Notes under the pieces: model-generated
Databases searched by the model: none
What the model was told of the DNA's origin: nothing
The model's input: only the letters and a program-made list of their open reading frames with translations
Position numbers and translations under genes: made by a program
DNA from: Pseudomonas wuhanensis
Lineage (GTDB): Bacteria > Pseudomonadota > Gammaproteobacteria > Pseudomonadales > Pseudomonadaceae
Length of the DNA: 64,000 bases
Direction of reading: 5' to 3'
Assembly (NCBI RefSeq): GCF_030687395.1
Contig: NZ_CP117430.1
Location: 930,001-994,000, forward strand
In this document: positions 45,092 through 54,036 of the stretch, piece by piece
Numbering within the stretch: position 1 is the stretch's first letter
How the letters are laid out: every line of letters begins with the position of its first letter

Positions 45092-45427
45092 TTAAAGCAG
45101 TGTGATTGCACCGCCTGCTCCAACGCGTTGCCAAGGTAGACCGAGCACCAAGGCCTGAAGTTGCTCGTTATCCAGCTCCATTTCGTAGCCTTGTCGAATG
45201 CCAGGCCAATGAAACTTGCCTTGGTTCAATCGGCGTGCAGCCAGCCAAACGCCAATGCCATCATGTACCAGCACTTTCATGCGGGTAGCGCGGCGATTGG
45301 CAAACAGATAAGCGCAGTGCGGCTTCGCCGCACCGAACACCCCAATCACTCTGGCCAGCGCAGTTTCAGTGCCTGCACGCATGTCCATGGGCTCAGTGGC
45401 GAGCCATATGGCATCGATACGAATCAT
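45092..45427 (-). CDS. tnpB: IS66 accessory protein TnpB
   Basis: A 111-residue IS66 Orf2 protein, start 45427 (MIRIDAIWLATEPMDMRAGT). The family block ALARVIGVFGAAKPHCAYLFANRRATRMKVLVHDG is intact. TnpB of IS66 is needed for transposition in some elements but is not the unrelated RNA-guided TnpB nuclease. It overlaps tnpA by four bases. Confidence 0.95.
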   Translation of the reverse strand: MIRIDAIWLATEPMDMRAGTETALARVIGVFGAAKPHCAYLFANRRATRMKVLVHDGIGVWLAARRLNQGKFHWPGIRQGYEMELDNEQLQALVLGLPWQRVGAGGAITLL

Positions 45428-45741
45428 TGCGTGAGCCCACGGACAAAGCGGGCGCATCCTTCAGGATCAGAAGTTGGCCATTTCACTGTGATCGATTGAT
45501 CGCCAAACGGCAGATCGATTACCGCCGACGTTTCACTCTGCCGTTTTGGCGTAGATTTCACTGGAATAAAAGCAGGTAGCACCGCTGGCGGCTGATCCCG
45601 GTACAGCGGCATCCACTTTCGAATGACGTTGGCGTTGATGCCATGACTGATGGCGACACCGGAGATCGTCGCGCCTGGTTGCAGACATTCCTGAACAACC
45701 TGGGCTTTGAACGATTTGGGATAAGAGCTTCGTTGGCGCAT
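45424..45741 (-). CDS. tnpA: IS66 accessory protein TnpA
   Basis: A 105-residue IS66 Orf1 protein with a helix-turn-helix near its N-terminus (QRSSYPKSFKAQVVQECLQP, GVAISHGINANVIRKWM). Its 3' end overlaps tnpB by four bases. First gene of the tnpA-tnpB-tnpC operon; about 100 bp separate its start from the right inverted repeat. Confidence 0.95.
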   Translation of the reverse strand: MRQRSSYPKSFKAQVVQECLQPGATISGVAISHGINANVIRKWMPLYRDQPPAVLPAFIPVKSTPKRQSETSAVIDLPFGDQSITVKWPTSDPEGCARFVRGLTQ

Positions 45742-45841
45742 GGAATTCCTGACGTTAAGGGCGATAGCGTCCGCTTAAAAATACGCGGACACCATCGTCC
45801 TTAATGCTGGAGTTCGGAAGGTGTGTTCGCCGGCCCCTTAC

Positions 45842-45849
45842 ATTGGTTG
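45842..45849. repeat. 8-bp target site duplication, right copy
   Basis: Exact copy of ATTGGTTG at 42942-42949. Reading across it rejoins the interrupted IS3 transposase: the frame continues SRQIIGW then SMKSQMTSD. Confidence 0.93.
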
Positions 45850-46287
45850 GTCAATGAAGTCGCAGATGACCAGCGACATAGCCATTGATGCACTGCTGGG
45901 CGGTTTGGAGACGTAAGCCGAAGCAAGAGGTGATGATTCACTCGGATCAAGGCAGTCAGGGCAGCTCAGACTGGCGAAGCTTCTTGAAAGCTAACAACCT
46001 GGTAGCCAGCATGAGTCGTCGAGGTAACTGCCACGACAATGCTGTGGCGGAGAGCTTTTCCAGTTGCTAAAGCGGGAACGGATCAAGCGTAAAATCTACA
46101 CTACACGTCAGGATGCTCGGGATGATGTGTTCGATTACATCGAAATGTTTTACAACCCAAAGCGACGTCAAAGTTTCAACAATCAGCTGTCACCGGTAGA
46201 GTTTGAAAAGCGTTACGCAGCGAGCCTGGAGAGTGTCTAGAAAACCCGGGGCGATTCACTCAGCGATTTCAACTTCAAAAGGATTCT

Positions 46288-47640
46288 ATGGAGACTAGAC
46301 TCGATCAAATCTTCCATCCCGTAGGGCACGGAACATTTCTCACCGGCAGAGCTCACTCTCGAGATGGGCAGAGCTCCTTCACTTGGGCTTATGACTGCGG
46401 ATCCAAGCGGCCAAACCGTATCAAGGCGGCGATAGATGGTCTAGCTTCAGGTCAATGGGGACGGCATTGGGCGCAGGGCAAGGATATTAATCTGTTTGTT
46501 CTCTCCCATTTCGACGATGACCATGTGAATGGTGTAGAGAAGTTTCTAACGACATGGACAATTAGATGGCTGGCTCTTCCATTCACGGATTTGGCCCAAA
46601 AATTAGCTGTAGCTGCAGGTTTAACTGGTGAATCCTGTTCATCCTCTACTGCTCTCTTTCAGCTTTACCCCAGTCATTGGCTGGCGGTTAGAGGACTGGC
46701 TGAACGTGTTGAAACGATTTTAGAGGTTGAAGGAGGCATAGCCAAAGACCTCCCAAACGATCCTGAACGTGGTGGTTCAAGGCAAGATCTTAATCCACCC
46801 AGAGATGCAGGCGGTCCTTTCGAAGAACACACCCCTAGACGCGAAGCACGTCGAGACTTGGAGCAAAACTGGGCAACCGATCTTGGATCGCAAATCGTAC
46901 CATTATCAATGGGCCCTTTATCTAAAGATGCTGGTCCGCTAGTTGCGAAGCTCAATCACAGCCGTCCTTTTCGTGTGATCAATACAAACTTGGAGTTTAT
47001 GTTTTACAACTCTGACCAGCCGGATGTTTGTAGAAGCCTACCGACAGGAGAGCGTGTTGCGCGTCGCTCTGGCGCTACGATGTCAGCGGTTGACTCCGAG
47101 ATCCAAGATATTGTTAAACGCTATCGGGTGGGGTTACCTAACCACAAGCCTAAACCGCATTGGCGCGATAAGCTGCGTAGCATTTATGACAAGCATTTTG
47201 GGCAGTCAGCTAAAGCGAGGAATAACATTTCTCTGTGCCTACTGACGCGCATGATCCGACCATGTGATTACTTCTGTCCTCTTTGTGCTGTCCATGGCAC
47301 TAGGCACCCCCAACCTCATGTCGCAACCTTGCTTTTGGGAGATTTGAAGGTGGACTCACTGACAATCCAGTCCATGGCGAAGCATTTTGGCTCGCAGCGT
47401 TGGAGACGCTTGAGTGTTGTCCAGGTACCCCACCACGGATCTGCTCTTTCCTGGAAGCCTGGGAACGCTAGGCTTTTGCAAGCAGCGACATATGTGCAAT
47501 GCGTTCCAGATACCTCACCGTATCACCCGCACAAGGATGTTGTTGCTGACATCGGTGCGCGTCGAATAAAGCGTGCAGACTATCGTAGTGGTTTACTCCT
47601 TAGCTATCACCGCTGCCGCTTCTTAATTTACGACATCTGA
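46288..47640 (+). CDS. ComEC-type metallo-beta-lactamase-fold protein
   Basis: A 450-residue protein; AGGA precedes ATG 46288. Metal-site motif HFDDDH at 74-79 (H-x-D-x-D-H, as in ComEC/Rec2-type hydrolases), then LLLGDLKVDSL near 345 and VPHHGSALSWKPGNA near 375. A region of about 200 residues between the first and later motifs has a highly charged linker (DLPNDPERGGSRQDLNPPRD). No membrane segments, so it is a free hydrolase. The position before the nitrilase-SMC pair, 566 bp away, suggests a defence context; function is an inference. Confidence 0.8.
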   Translation: METRLDQIFHPVGHGTFLTGRAHSRDGQSSFTWAYDCGSKRPNRIKAAIDGLASGQWGRHWAQGKDINLFVLSHFDDDHVNGVEKFLTTWTIRWLALPFTDLAQKLAVAAGLTGESCSSSTALFQLYPSHWLAVRGLAERVETILEVEGGIAKDLPNDPERGGSRQDLNPPRDAGGPFEEHTPRREARRDLEQNWATDLGSQIVPLSMGPLSKDAGPLVAKLNHSRPFRVINTNLEFMFYNSDQPDVCRSLPTGERVARRSGATMSAVDSEIQDIVKRYRVGLPNHKPKPHWRDKLRSIYDKHFGQSAKARNNISLCLLTRMIRPCDYFCPLCAVHGTRHPQPHVATLLLGDLKVDSLTIQSMAKHFGSQRWRRLSVVQVPHHGSALSWKPGNARLLQAATYVQCVPDTSPYHPHKDVVADIGARRIKRADYRSGLLLSYHRCRFLIYDI

Positions 47641-48206
47641 CAAAATCTGACGTTGGGATTGGTCTATAAATCCTGTTTAATTCAAGGGAAGCTGGTGTCA
47701 CCAGCTTCCTCGCCTTCGTGCGGACGATGTCGGTTGGAGACATCGAGGCGGGGATACGATTCTTCATGCCCTGTGAGAGGCGTTCGATACACACCCACTA
47801 CTGCGCTATGCGTACGTTATTCAGGCCCTATCAGTACACCAAATCAGGGCGAATTTTCAGCTTGGCATCACGCAGCTTGCGAAAGTTTTTGATGGTCAGA
47901 TCAGCGAGGTGATTGGAGGTCTTCACCCTTGTTTTACGGATGAAAACCTTTTCGAATTGATATGCGCAATAGGGCGTTACGTTAGACGAATATATCCGTA
48001 ATGCGCACACGCTTCTTCCAGAGTGCTCCTGCCATCGGCCACCACTCGGCGCCGTCGGCGTGGCCAGTTTATTTAACGTGTTGTTTGATGCACGCGTCAT
48101 CTAGCCATTACCTAAACCTTGTTGTCTTCTCTTCACCGAGTTAGTGGCAAGCTGCTACGATGCGGCCGGCAAAAGAAGCAGGCGATAGCCGCTGCAGGGA
48201 GGCGTT
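47641..48206. other. 566-bp gap with an inverted repeat and a gene remnant
   Basis: GGAAGCTGGTG/CACCAGCTTCC at 47687-47709 is a perfect 11-bp inverted repeat 47 bp after the metallo-hydrolase stop; it lacks a T-tract. A minus-strand ATPase remnant follows at 47831-47926. The last 100 bases hold the RBS GGGAGG of the next gene. No plus-strand gene is seen. Confidence 0.55.
47831..47926 (-). pseudogene. 5' remnant of an AAA/OLD-type ATPase gene
   Basis: From GTG 47926 the minus strand reads VKTSNHLADLTIKNFRKLRD, then AKLKIRPDLVY, and stops. LTIKNFRKLRDAKLKI is the typical first strand-turn of OLD and RecF-like ATPases, just before the P-loop, which is missing. I read it as the start of a gene cut off by rearrangement. 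The match is short. Confidence 0.4.
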
Positions 48207-49964
48207 ATGACTATTTCCATCCGTGACGTGGAAGGCGTGCTCCAAGCCCGCTTGCTCAGAAATCCATCTCTCGATGCGCTGAACCCGAACGACCAGTCGT
48301 ATCGCGCGCTTTTACTTCAGCCTTCCGGTCCAATATTGGCTGACAACACCCGCATCGGTCCGCTCGACCTTGCGTTCGCCGATAAGCAGGCTACGAATTT
48401 CCTTGAGCTGGCCTCAGAGAAAGGACACCACCTCGTTGTAACCCCGGAGTACTACCTCCCAATCGAGACTCTGGTGAAGTGTGTTCAGGGCCCCACATTC
48501 CCCGCTGTCGGAGCCCTTTGGGTGCTGGGTTGTGAAAGCATGACGCCAGCTCAACTCGAGAGGTTCGAAACCGACTGCAATGGCTACTGCGATGTCATCT
48601 TCGAGAAAGACACATCTGCGGCCATTCAGGGTATCTACTACGATCCCGTCGCCTTCTGCTTCGTAACGAAGGACGCTGATGGGAAGGACCGGCGCGTGGT
48701 CCTCTTGCAGTTCAAGACGATTTCCTCGAGGGATCTGCACTTTTTCGAAAACAAGAACCTTCGCTGCGGTACTGTCATCTATCAATTCAAGGGGGTGGAT
48801 GAAGAGCTCTCGCTCGCAACCATCATCTGCTCAGACTCCTTCAAGGTCTCACCCGACGAAACGCTTCGCAGGAAACTCTCACGCAACGCGACGCTGCTAC
48901 ACATTCAGCTGAATCCGAAGCCTAAGCACACCGGTTACATGCGCTATCGCGTCGACACGTTCAACAAAAGTAAGGACCTAAACAACTGCGACATCGTCTG
49001 CTTGAATTGGGCAGAGAACATGGTCCAGGTTGATGAGCCCGGCGGCAATAGCGAAGCATGGAAGAACGAGAGCGGGTCCGCCTGGTACATCTCGGAACAT
49101 CGCTGTTCATCTAACGATGATGAGGTTGAGAAAAACGAACAATGCGGTCTTTATTTTTCGCGTCACGTTAACCAGCGGCATGTGCTCCACTTTCACTTCG
49201 GCGCAGCTGCGTTTGAATTGACCGTCGCTAAGATTGTTCAACTGGGCCACCGCGTGCACGACAACCATCTCGGACCAAAGATGGATGTTCGGTACACCTG
49301 GCATGATGACCATCAGGCCTGGATGCCCAACGCAGAAAACCCTGACCCGGGCTTGTCAAATCTCTTCGCACTTTCGCTTGATGTGACGTCGGCGTTCTCA
49401 AGCCTGAAGACAGTGAATAGCCGACTACAGGTGGAGCGTGCAATTGCGCTTTCCTGCGGTCTCTCGAAGTGCAAGGAAACCTGGTTCAAGGCTGGCGAAC
49501 TTGACGCATGCAAACTGGGCGAGGACGAAGTTGTGCGACGCGTGACTCTCGCTCTGGACCGCGATGTAGCTGCGCGCAATGCCCGTGAAAACAGCATCAA
49601 GAAGGTTGCGGCTCTGAACAAAATCTTGGCCACGAAGAAGCTACCGCGTCAGATTCACGACCTCGGTGGCGGTGAAGCTCGCATCATGTGGCGACCAGAC
49701 TCACCGCATGTGAACGTCTTCAAAGATGGGAAGCAGCCGGCCTTGGTCGCTTATCTAGGAATGGATCCGAGCTCAGAGATGATTAAAAACGTGAGTGACG
49801 CTGCGTTTGAGTTGCTGCGCCGAGAGAACAACGATAACCACAAGCACCGCATCGCGGTCTGCTATCACACGATAGATGGGCAAGCCGAGTTCGCACCAAT
49901 TTCCAAACTCACTGACATCACCCATGGGGGCGGCAGCGCTACCTCCATTGCAGAGGCGGACTAA
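48207..49964 (+). CDS. Nitrilase-fold (carbon-nitrogen hydrolase-like) protein, partner of an SMC ATPase
   Basis: A 585-residue protein, RBS GGGAGG before ATG 48207. The N-terminal 330 residues follow the nitrilase plan: Glu81 (VVTPEYYLP), Lys170 (LLQFKTIS) and Cys208 (ATIICSDSF), with spacing suitable for the E-K-C triad. The C-terminal 250 residues are unassigned. The stop is directly followed by the ATG of the SMC gene (TAAATG), so they are co-translated. I infer a defence effector acting on a nucleotide, amide or protein target; this is not shown. Confidence 0.8.
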   Translation: MTISIRDVEGVLQARLLRNPSLDALNPNDQSYRALLLQPSGPILADNTRIGPLDLAFADKQATNFLELASEKGHHLVVTPEYYLPIETLVKCVQGPTFPAVGALWVLGCESMTPAQLERFETDCNGYCDVIFEKDTSAAIQGIYYDPVAFCFVTKDADGKDRRVVLLQFKTISSRDLHFFENKNLRCGTVIYQFKGVDEELSLATIICSDSFKVSPDETLRRKLSRNATLLHIQLNPKPKHTGYMRYRVDTFNKSKDLNNCDIVCLNWAENMVQVDEPGGNSEAWKNESGSAWYISEHRCSSNDDEVEKNEQCGLYFSRHVNQRHVLHFHFGAAAFELTVAKIVQLGHRVHDNHLGPKMDVRYTWHDDHQAWMPNAENPDPGLSNLFALSLDVTSAFSSLKTVNSRLQVERAIALSCGLSKCKETWFKAGELDACKLGEDEVVRRVTLALDRDVAARNARENSIKKVAALNKILATKKLPRQIHDLGGGEARIMWRPDSPHVNVFKDGKQPALVAYLGMDPSSEMIKNVSDAAFELLRRENNDNHKHRIAVCYHTIDGQAEFAPISKLTDITHGGGSATSIAEAD

Positions 49965-52900
49965 ATGTTGGAACTTCAGTCAGTTCGAGAGAAAGTCTTC
50001 GCACTGCTCAGTGACGTTCAGAATATCGATGATGCGGTGGTACGAGGCGAGCGCTGCCACGAAGGCAAGTGCTACGCCATCGCCTATGTGGATCTTGCCG
50101 ATAACGTGGTTGGTCGCGCTGGCGAACTATACGACTTTCAGGAGCGAATCCTGGGCGACGATTTCTTCGGCACGCCTGGCGACTTGCGATGGAACAAGTA
50201 CCTTTACATCGTTGCCGGCCCGAAATCGCTACGCCATGATGACTTTGAAAAAGCGAAGGCGACTATTGAGTCGGACAAAGAGTACGCACGCAAGCGCGTC
50301 GTCTCCGAAGAAGAGCTTGAAGCGTTGCTTGGCGCCGCCCAGTACTTCACACCAACCGACACTGGCAAGGACTTCAACGTCGTTGGCGAATGGGAAAAGC
50401 GCCTCGCCGCCGCAGATTTGGATGAATTGCTCGATCGACCTACACGAAAGGACGTTGTTGAGCGCATCGGCACCCGGTCAGCCAAACGCGTACCCGTCGC
50501 AGACAAGACCCTGACGCTAAATCCATCCGACGCCCTTCTTACTCAGAAATGGCTCGCATCCATCTCGATCGATCAGTTCCGTCCAGTTCACGACGGGAAG
50601 TCGTACACCTTTGGCCAGGTAACCCTCATCGTTGGAGCCAACGGTACTGGTAAGACATCGTTGCTTGAAGCTGTCGAATATTTCTACTGTGGTCATAACC
50701 GTAGGCAGGGGAACGCGGTCATTCCGAAAATCTCCGGCTCATTGGTTGGTAAGACTGAGGCGCTGGTAGCCTCGGCAGAGGCCGGTCGAATCAGAGCTCG
50801 CTGCTTCAGTTGGTATAATCGGGACGAACGACTTGCAAAGTCGATTCTGAGTGCATTCACTCGATACAACTTTCTCGATACAGATGCGGCATTCAGAATC
50901 TCGACAGAATTAGAACCATCAGAAATACCAAGTGATTTGAGCCGATTGCTTGTCGGTGCGGATGCCTCAATGATCTGGGACTATCTCGGCAAGATTTCGC
51001 CTGAGATCGAAACCGCCCATGAGCGTTCAATCATGCGAGTCGACGAAAGTCGGCAGAGGCTAGAGATTGCTCAGAAGGAGCTTGAGGACACTCAGAGTCG
51101 CCCCTCGGACGGCAAAGCTCTCACAGAGGCATTTCGCGTAGCCTTGGAAGGGCTTAATTGGAAAGCTCAAAAGGTAACGGCGCCGCTAGTCACAGAAGAA
51201 GAAGCAAATGGCCTCGCGGAGGCACTCGGCCATCTGAAATCTGTACTTTCGGCGGGTTCAGCCGTGGTGTCTATTGACGCGATTTCGACGCGCGGCAAAG
51301 AGATAAACCAGGCATTGGCGCTTGCTATTCCGCTCGAAGCGGATCGAACAAAATATGTGCAGGAAATGAATCGGCTTGCTAAACATGCAGCTGCCTGCGA
51401 AGAGGCTTGTGAAACCCTAGATCGCTGGCTGACCTACGTGAATAGTGGCTTCGCCATCGCCTATGCTCGTGGCAAGAAGGCCAATACAGCGGTAGAAATC
51501 GCCCAGGGCCGATTGGGCCTGTACGCGACAGGCGATATTCCCAAAGTACCTCAAGGGTATGCAGCCGAAACGCTGGAGTCTGCAATTCGCGACGCAACCT
51601 TGGATGTCCAGGACTGCATTGATCAAGTGATCAGTTTGGATAATCTGGCTGACAGCTTTGGAAAGGCAGCATCCGCTCGAGCGCTAGCTGCACGTCAACT
51701 ACGATCCGCTGCAGTGGCATCGTTCAACGCTGGCCATCCGGAAGACGATTGTCCCATTTGCCGGGCCAAATATTCACCCCAGAAGTTGGCCGATCTTGTT
51801 GAGCAAATCACACAAACATTAGAAGAGACCAACGAGCTCACAGAGGTCACTTCTAAACTTTCCGAAGCTCAGGAACAGCTCGATTTTTTTCAAGATAAAG
51901 TCCGCCTCATTGAGAACCTGCAGCGAATAGCAAGTGCCATTGACCTAGCACCAGATGCGCTTTGCTCTGAGGTTCCCGCCCGACTGGCAGAACTGCAATT
52001 CGAGTTGGCGAGTGCTGAGCAAGAACTTGCCTCCGCCAGAATTGACTGGAAGGAGCTAGCCAACTCAAAGTTGACGGCACGCGAGCACGACGACCTTCGG
52101 GACATTGTCACAACGCTTCTGCTCACGTCTGAAACAGAGTTCGATACGGTAGCTATTGATGAAGCACGAGCTTCGTTTCGCGAAGCCGCTGCTGCAGCTC
52201 ATAAACTTATAACTCAGAATTTCGAACTGCATAACTCCCTTGAAAAACAGCTTTCTGGTCTCAGTGCTGCTGCCACCGTCGAAGGTTGGCAAACACGAGC
52301 CCGACCCAATGCAGGTATAGAATCTCTAATAACTATGCAAGGTGAAATCGAATCGATTCAGACCCGAATTGATGGTTTACAAAGTTTTTTGGATATAGAT
52401 GACAGCGCAAACTTTGCTGATTTAAGTATCGGGATAATTGGCGCCACTCGGATCCATTCTGAAGCGATGGAGGCCGTCAAAATGGAAAACATGGCGTCTA
52501 GCAAAATTTCCACACTTGTCGAGCAGATTGAGCACCTGAACCGGCAGCTGAACGAAAACTTGGAAAAGGCGGAAAACTATCAGGTCGCCAAAGAAACTCT
52601 GGAGCTGCTTCGCAATGAGTGCTCTCTTGAACACGCAACGCAAGAATCGTTGAGCGCCATCAGCTCGCAGATAAATGAAATTTTCAGTCGCATCCATGCG
52701 CCGAACGAATATGAATATGTTGGCCAGGGAGAGGCACTCCTCCAGACATCGGGCTCACATGAGAAACGTACGCTGGAGCAAATAAGCACAGGGCAACGTG
52801 CAGCGTTTGCGCTCTCTGTATTTTTGTCGATGAATCGTAACGCAAGCAAGGCACCGCCGGTCCTTCTGATTGACGACCCGATCGCGCATATCGACGATTT

Positions 52901-53072
52901 AAACGCACTGTCCTTCCTAGACTATCTACGCGATTTGGCCGTGAACTCCAGTCGACAGATTTTTTTTGCTACAGCAGATACTCGTATCGCAGCGCTCTTT
53001 GCTCGGAAATTTAGCTTTCTTGGAGAATCGTTTCAGAGCATTCAACTAGAGCGCGGGGTGGATGGGGGCTAA
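49965..53072 (+). CDS. Rad50/SMC-like ATPase with zinc hook
   Basis: A 1035-residue ABC-type ATPase. An extra N-terminal region of about 190 residues (GRAGELYDFQERILGDDFFG, WNKYLYIVAGPKS) precedes the Walker A GANGTGKT at 224-231. Long coiled coils flank a Rad50-like hook Cys596-Pro-Ile-Cys599. The signature-like ISTGQRAAFALS lies near 940 and Walker B VLLIDDPIAHIDD near 965-980, so both head halves are present. It is coupled to the nitrilase gene and probably senses DNA ends or invading DNA. Comparable SMC subunits occur in Lamassu-type defence; the N-terminal region is unlike those I know. Confidence 0.88.
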   Translation: MLELQSVREKVFALLSDVQNIDDAVVRGERCHEGKCYAIAYVDLADNVVGRAGELYDFQERILGDDFFGTPGDLRWNKYLYIVAGPKSLRHDDFEKAKATIESDKEYARKRVVSEEELEALLGAAQYFTPTDTGKDFNVVGEWEKRLAAADLDELLDRPTRKDVVERIGTRSAKRVPVADKTLTLNPSDALLTQKWLASISIDQFRPVHDGKSYTFGQVTLIVGANGTGKTSLLEAVEYFYCGHNRRQGNAVIPKISGSLVGKTEALVASAEAGRIRARCFSWYNRDERLAKSILSAFTRYNFLDTDAAFRISTELEPSEIPSDLSRLLVGADASMIWDYLGKISPEIETAHERSIMRVDESRQRLEIAQKELEDTQSRPSDGKALTEAFRVALEGLNWKAQKVTAPLVTEEEANGLAEALGHLKSVLSAGSAVVSIDAISTRGKEINQALALAIPLEADRTKYVQEMNRLAKHAAACEEACETLDRWLTYVNSGFAIAYARGKKANTAVEIAQGRLGLYATGDIPKVPQGYAAETLESAIRDATLDVQDCIDQVISLDNLADSFGKAASARALAARQLRSAAVASFNAGHPEDDCPICRAKYSPQKLADLVEQITQTLEETNELTEVTSKLSEAQEQLDFFQDKVRLIENLQRIASAIDLAPDALCSEVPARLAELQFELASAEQELASARIDWKELANSKLTAREHDDLRDIVTTLLLTSETEFDTVAIDEARASFREAAAAAHKLITQNFELHNSLEKQLSGLSAAATVEGWQTRARPNAGIESLITMQGEIESIQTRIDGLQSFLDIDDSANFADLSIGIIGATRIHSEAMEAVKMENMASSKISTLVEQIEHLNRQLNENLEKAENYQVAKETLELLRNECSLEHATQESLSAISSQINEIFSRIHAPNEYEYVGQGEALLQTSGSHEKRTLEQISTGQRAAFALSVFLSMNRNASKAPPVLLIDDPIAHIDDLNALSFLDYLRDLAVNSSRQIFFATADTRIAALFARKFSFLGESFQSIQLERGVDGG

Positions 53073-53250
53073 GGATAGTGAGCGCAGCCAGAATCTCCTC
53101 ACCGCGGGCGGCGATGTCCAGTTATGGATACCATAGCCTTTAATGCAGTATGTACAGTTGATGCGGTGAGCCGAGTCGTTGATTTGAGCGAATAGGATTA
53201 ATTCAAGATGATGCCTATACCACTCAGTAGTGTCTATTTGATATCATCAG

Positions 53251-53284
53251 CCCCTCGTACTCTCAAGTGCTTAGTACGAGGGGG
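53251..53284. promoter_or_regulatory. Inverted repeat after the SMC gene
   Basis: CCCCTCGTACT pairs with AGTACGAGGGG around a 12-base loop. It is 180 bp after the SMC stop, without a T-tract. It may be a transcription stop or a protein-binding site. The rest of the 326-bp gap 53073-53398 shows no gene. Confidence 0.5.
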
Positions 53285-53398
53285 GAGGTCTGCACATTCA
53301 GGGGTGTGTCTCTGTAATAAGCAGCAGGCACGATGCGCCCTCCCTTAATAATATGTTGAAGCGGAATTTCACCTATTAGTAAGTTTAGGAGAGCAAAA

Positions 53399-53911
53399 AT
53401 TTTAAAATATCTTATTGCCCTGGTGCCTTCAATTCTTGTGTGCGGATGCGTAGCTCAAACGTCTGACAATTCCGGTCTGTCTAGTCGAGGAATTGGGAAG
53501 TGGCAGGCAGAGGTAGTCTGCAAGAAGATGGGAGTGGATACACGTGATACTATCATGTTCAAACTCAGCCCCGGCGAGCTTCCATATTCCCAGCACGGAC
53601 TTATGGTATTCCACAGTCGAGATGAAAGTGGTCGTAACCTTGGGTTTTCTACATATTTTGTTCTTGTTAAAACGACTCCGTTGACAGGTGGAATAGCAAT
53701 TGATGCAGATCACCGGATAGTTAAAAACGGCCCTGATGTAGATACTTTTTTTACAAAAATGGCTGGTGAGGATCAGCGGAAACGGGGAGAGTTCACCGGC
53801 CCTGACACTATGAAACTCAATATGTGTGGTCGTGTAGAAAAATTTTACCGAATTGCGAACTACACTCGACTTGATCAGCCGCCACCGCTAGAAAGAGTTG
53901 ATTATAATTAG
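53399..53911 (+). CDS. Predicted lipoprotein, possibly with an ATT start
   Basis: A 170-residue protein if translation begins at the ATT of 53399, which follows AGGAGAG with five bases between. This gives a complete lipoprotein signal (K-rich start, LIALVPSILVCGCVA) with the lipidated Cys near 16-18. A GTG at 53423 would truncate the signal. The mature part has no domain I recognise (WQAEVVCKKMGVDTRDTIMF, GPDTMKLNMCGRVEKFY). No canonical ATG is present upstream in frame. Confidence 0.6.
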   Translation: MLKYLIALVPSILVCGCVAQTSDNSGLSSRGIGKWQAEVVCKKMGVDTRDTIMFKLSPGELPYSQHGLMVFHSRDESGRNLGFSTYFVLVKTTPLTGGIAIDADHRIVKNGPDVDTFFTKMAGEDQRKRGEFTGPDTMKLNMCGRVEKFYRIANYTRLDQPPPLERVDYN

Positions 53912-54036
53912 CAGATAAGCCAGCGCTGCTATCGGACCTGCATTCACCCTCGATTCTTTTCGCTAGGTCTTGATCCTATACGGACCAATAAAAGGTCTTC
54001 ACGCCAACGCTCCATTTAGTAATATTATTAAGAGAT

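Larger units (their letters stand above)
42950..45841. mobile_element. Complete IS66-family element with passenger gene
   Basis: Ends GTAAGCGGGCGGTGAACACA (left) and the inverted GTAAGGGGCCGGCGAACACA (right) match at 17 of 20 positions. The 2892-bp element holds tnpA-tnpB-tnpC on the minus strand and one plus-strand passenger gene. It lies inside an IS3-type transposase, so it arrived later. Intact genes, matching ends and exact target duplication suggest it is recent and possibly active. Confidence 0.93.
42708..46240 (+). pseudogene. Degenerate IS3-family transposase (orfB), split by IS66
   Basis: Fragments at 42708-42949 ([20 protein letters not shown], and [20 protein letters not shown] with the first catalytic Asp) and 45850-46240 (MKSQMTSDIAIDALL, HSDQGSQ, NCHDNAVAESF, and YIEMFYNPKRRQSFNNQLSP) are the rve-domain transposase of an IS150-like IS3 element. 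The 5' part is missing. The second part has frameshifts near 45897 and 46062. The break is an IS66 insertion, not a frameshift. The right end of the element is probably at about 46,256 (CCCGGGGCGATTCA). Confidence 0.85.

Noticed and set aside
49690..49705. GCGACCAGACT as an inverted TnsB site
   Set aside because: Single copy inside the nitrilase coding region with no second repeat.
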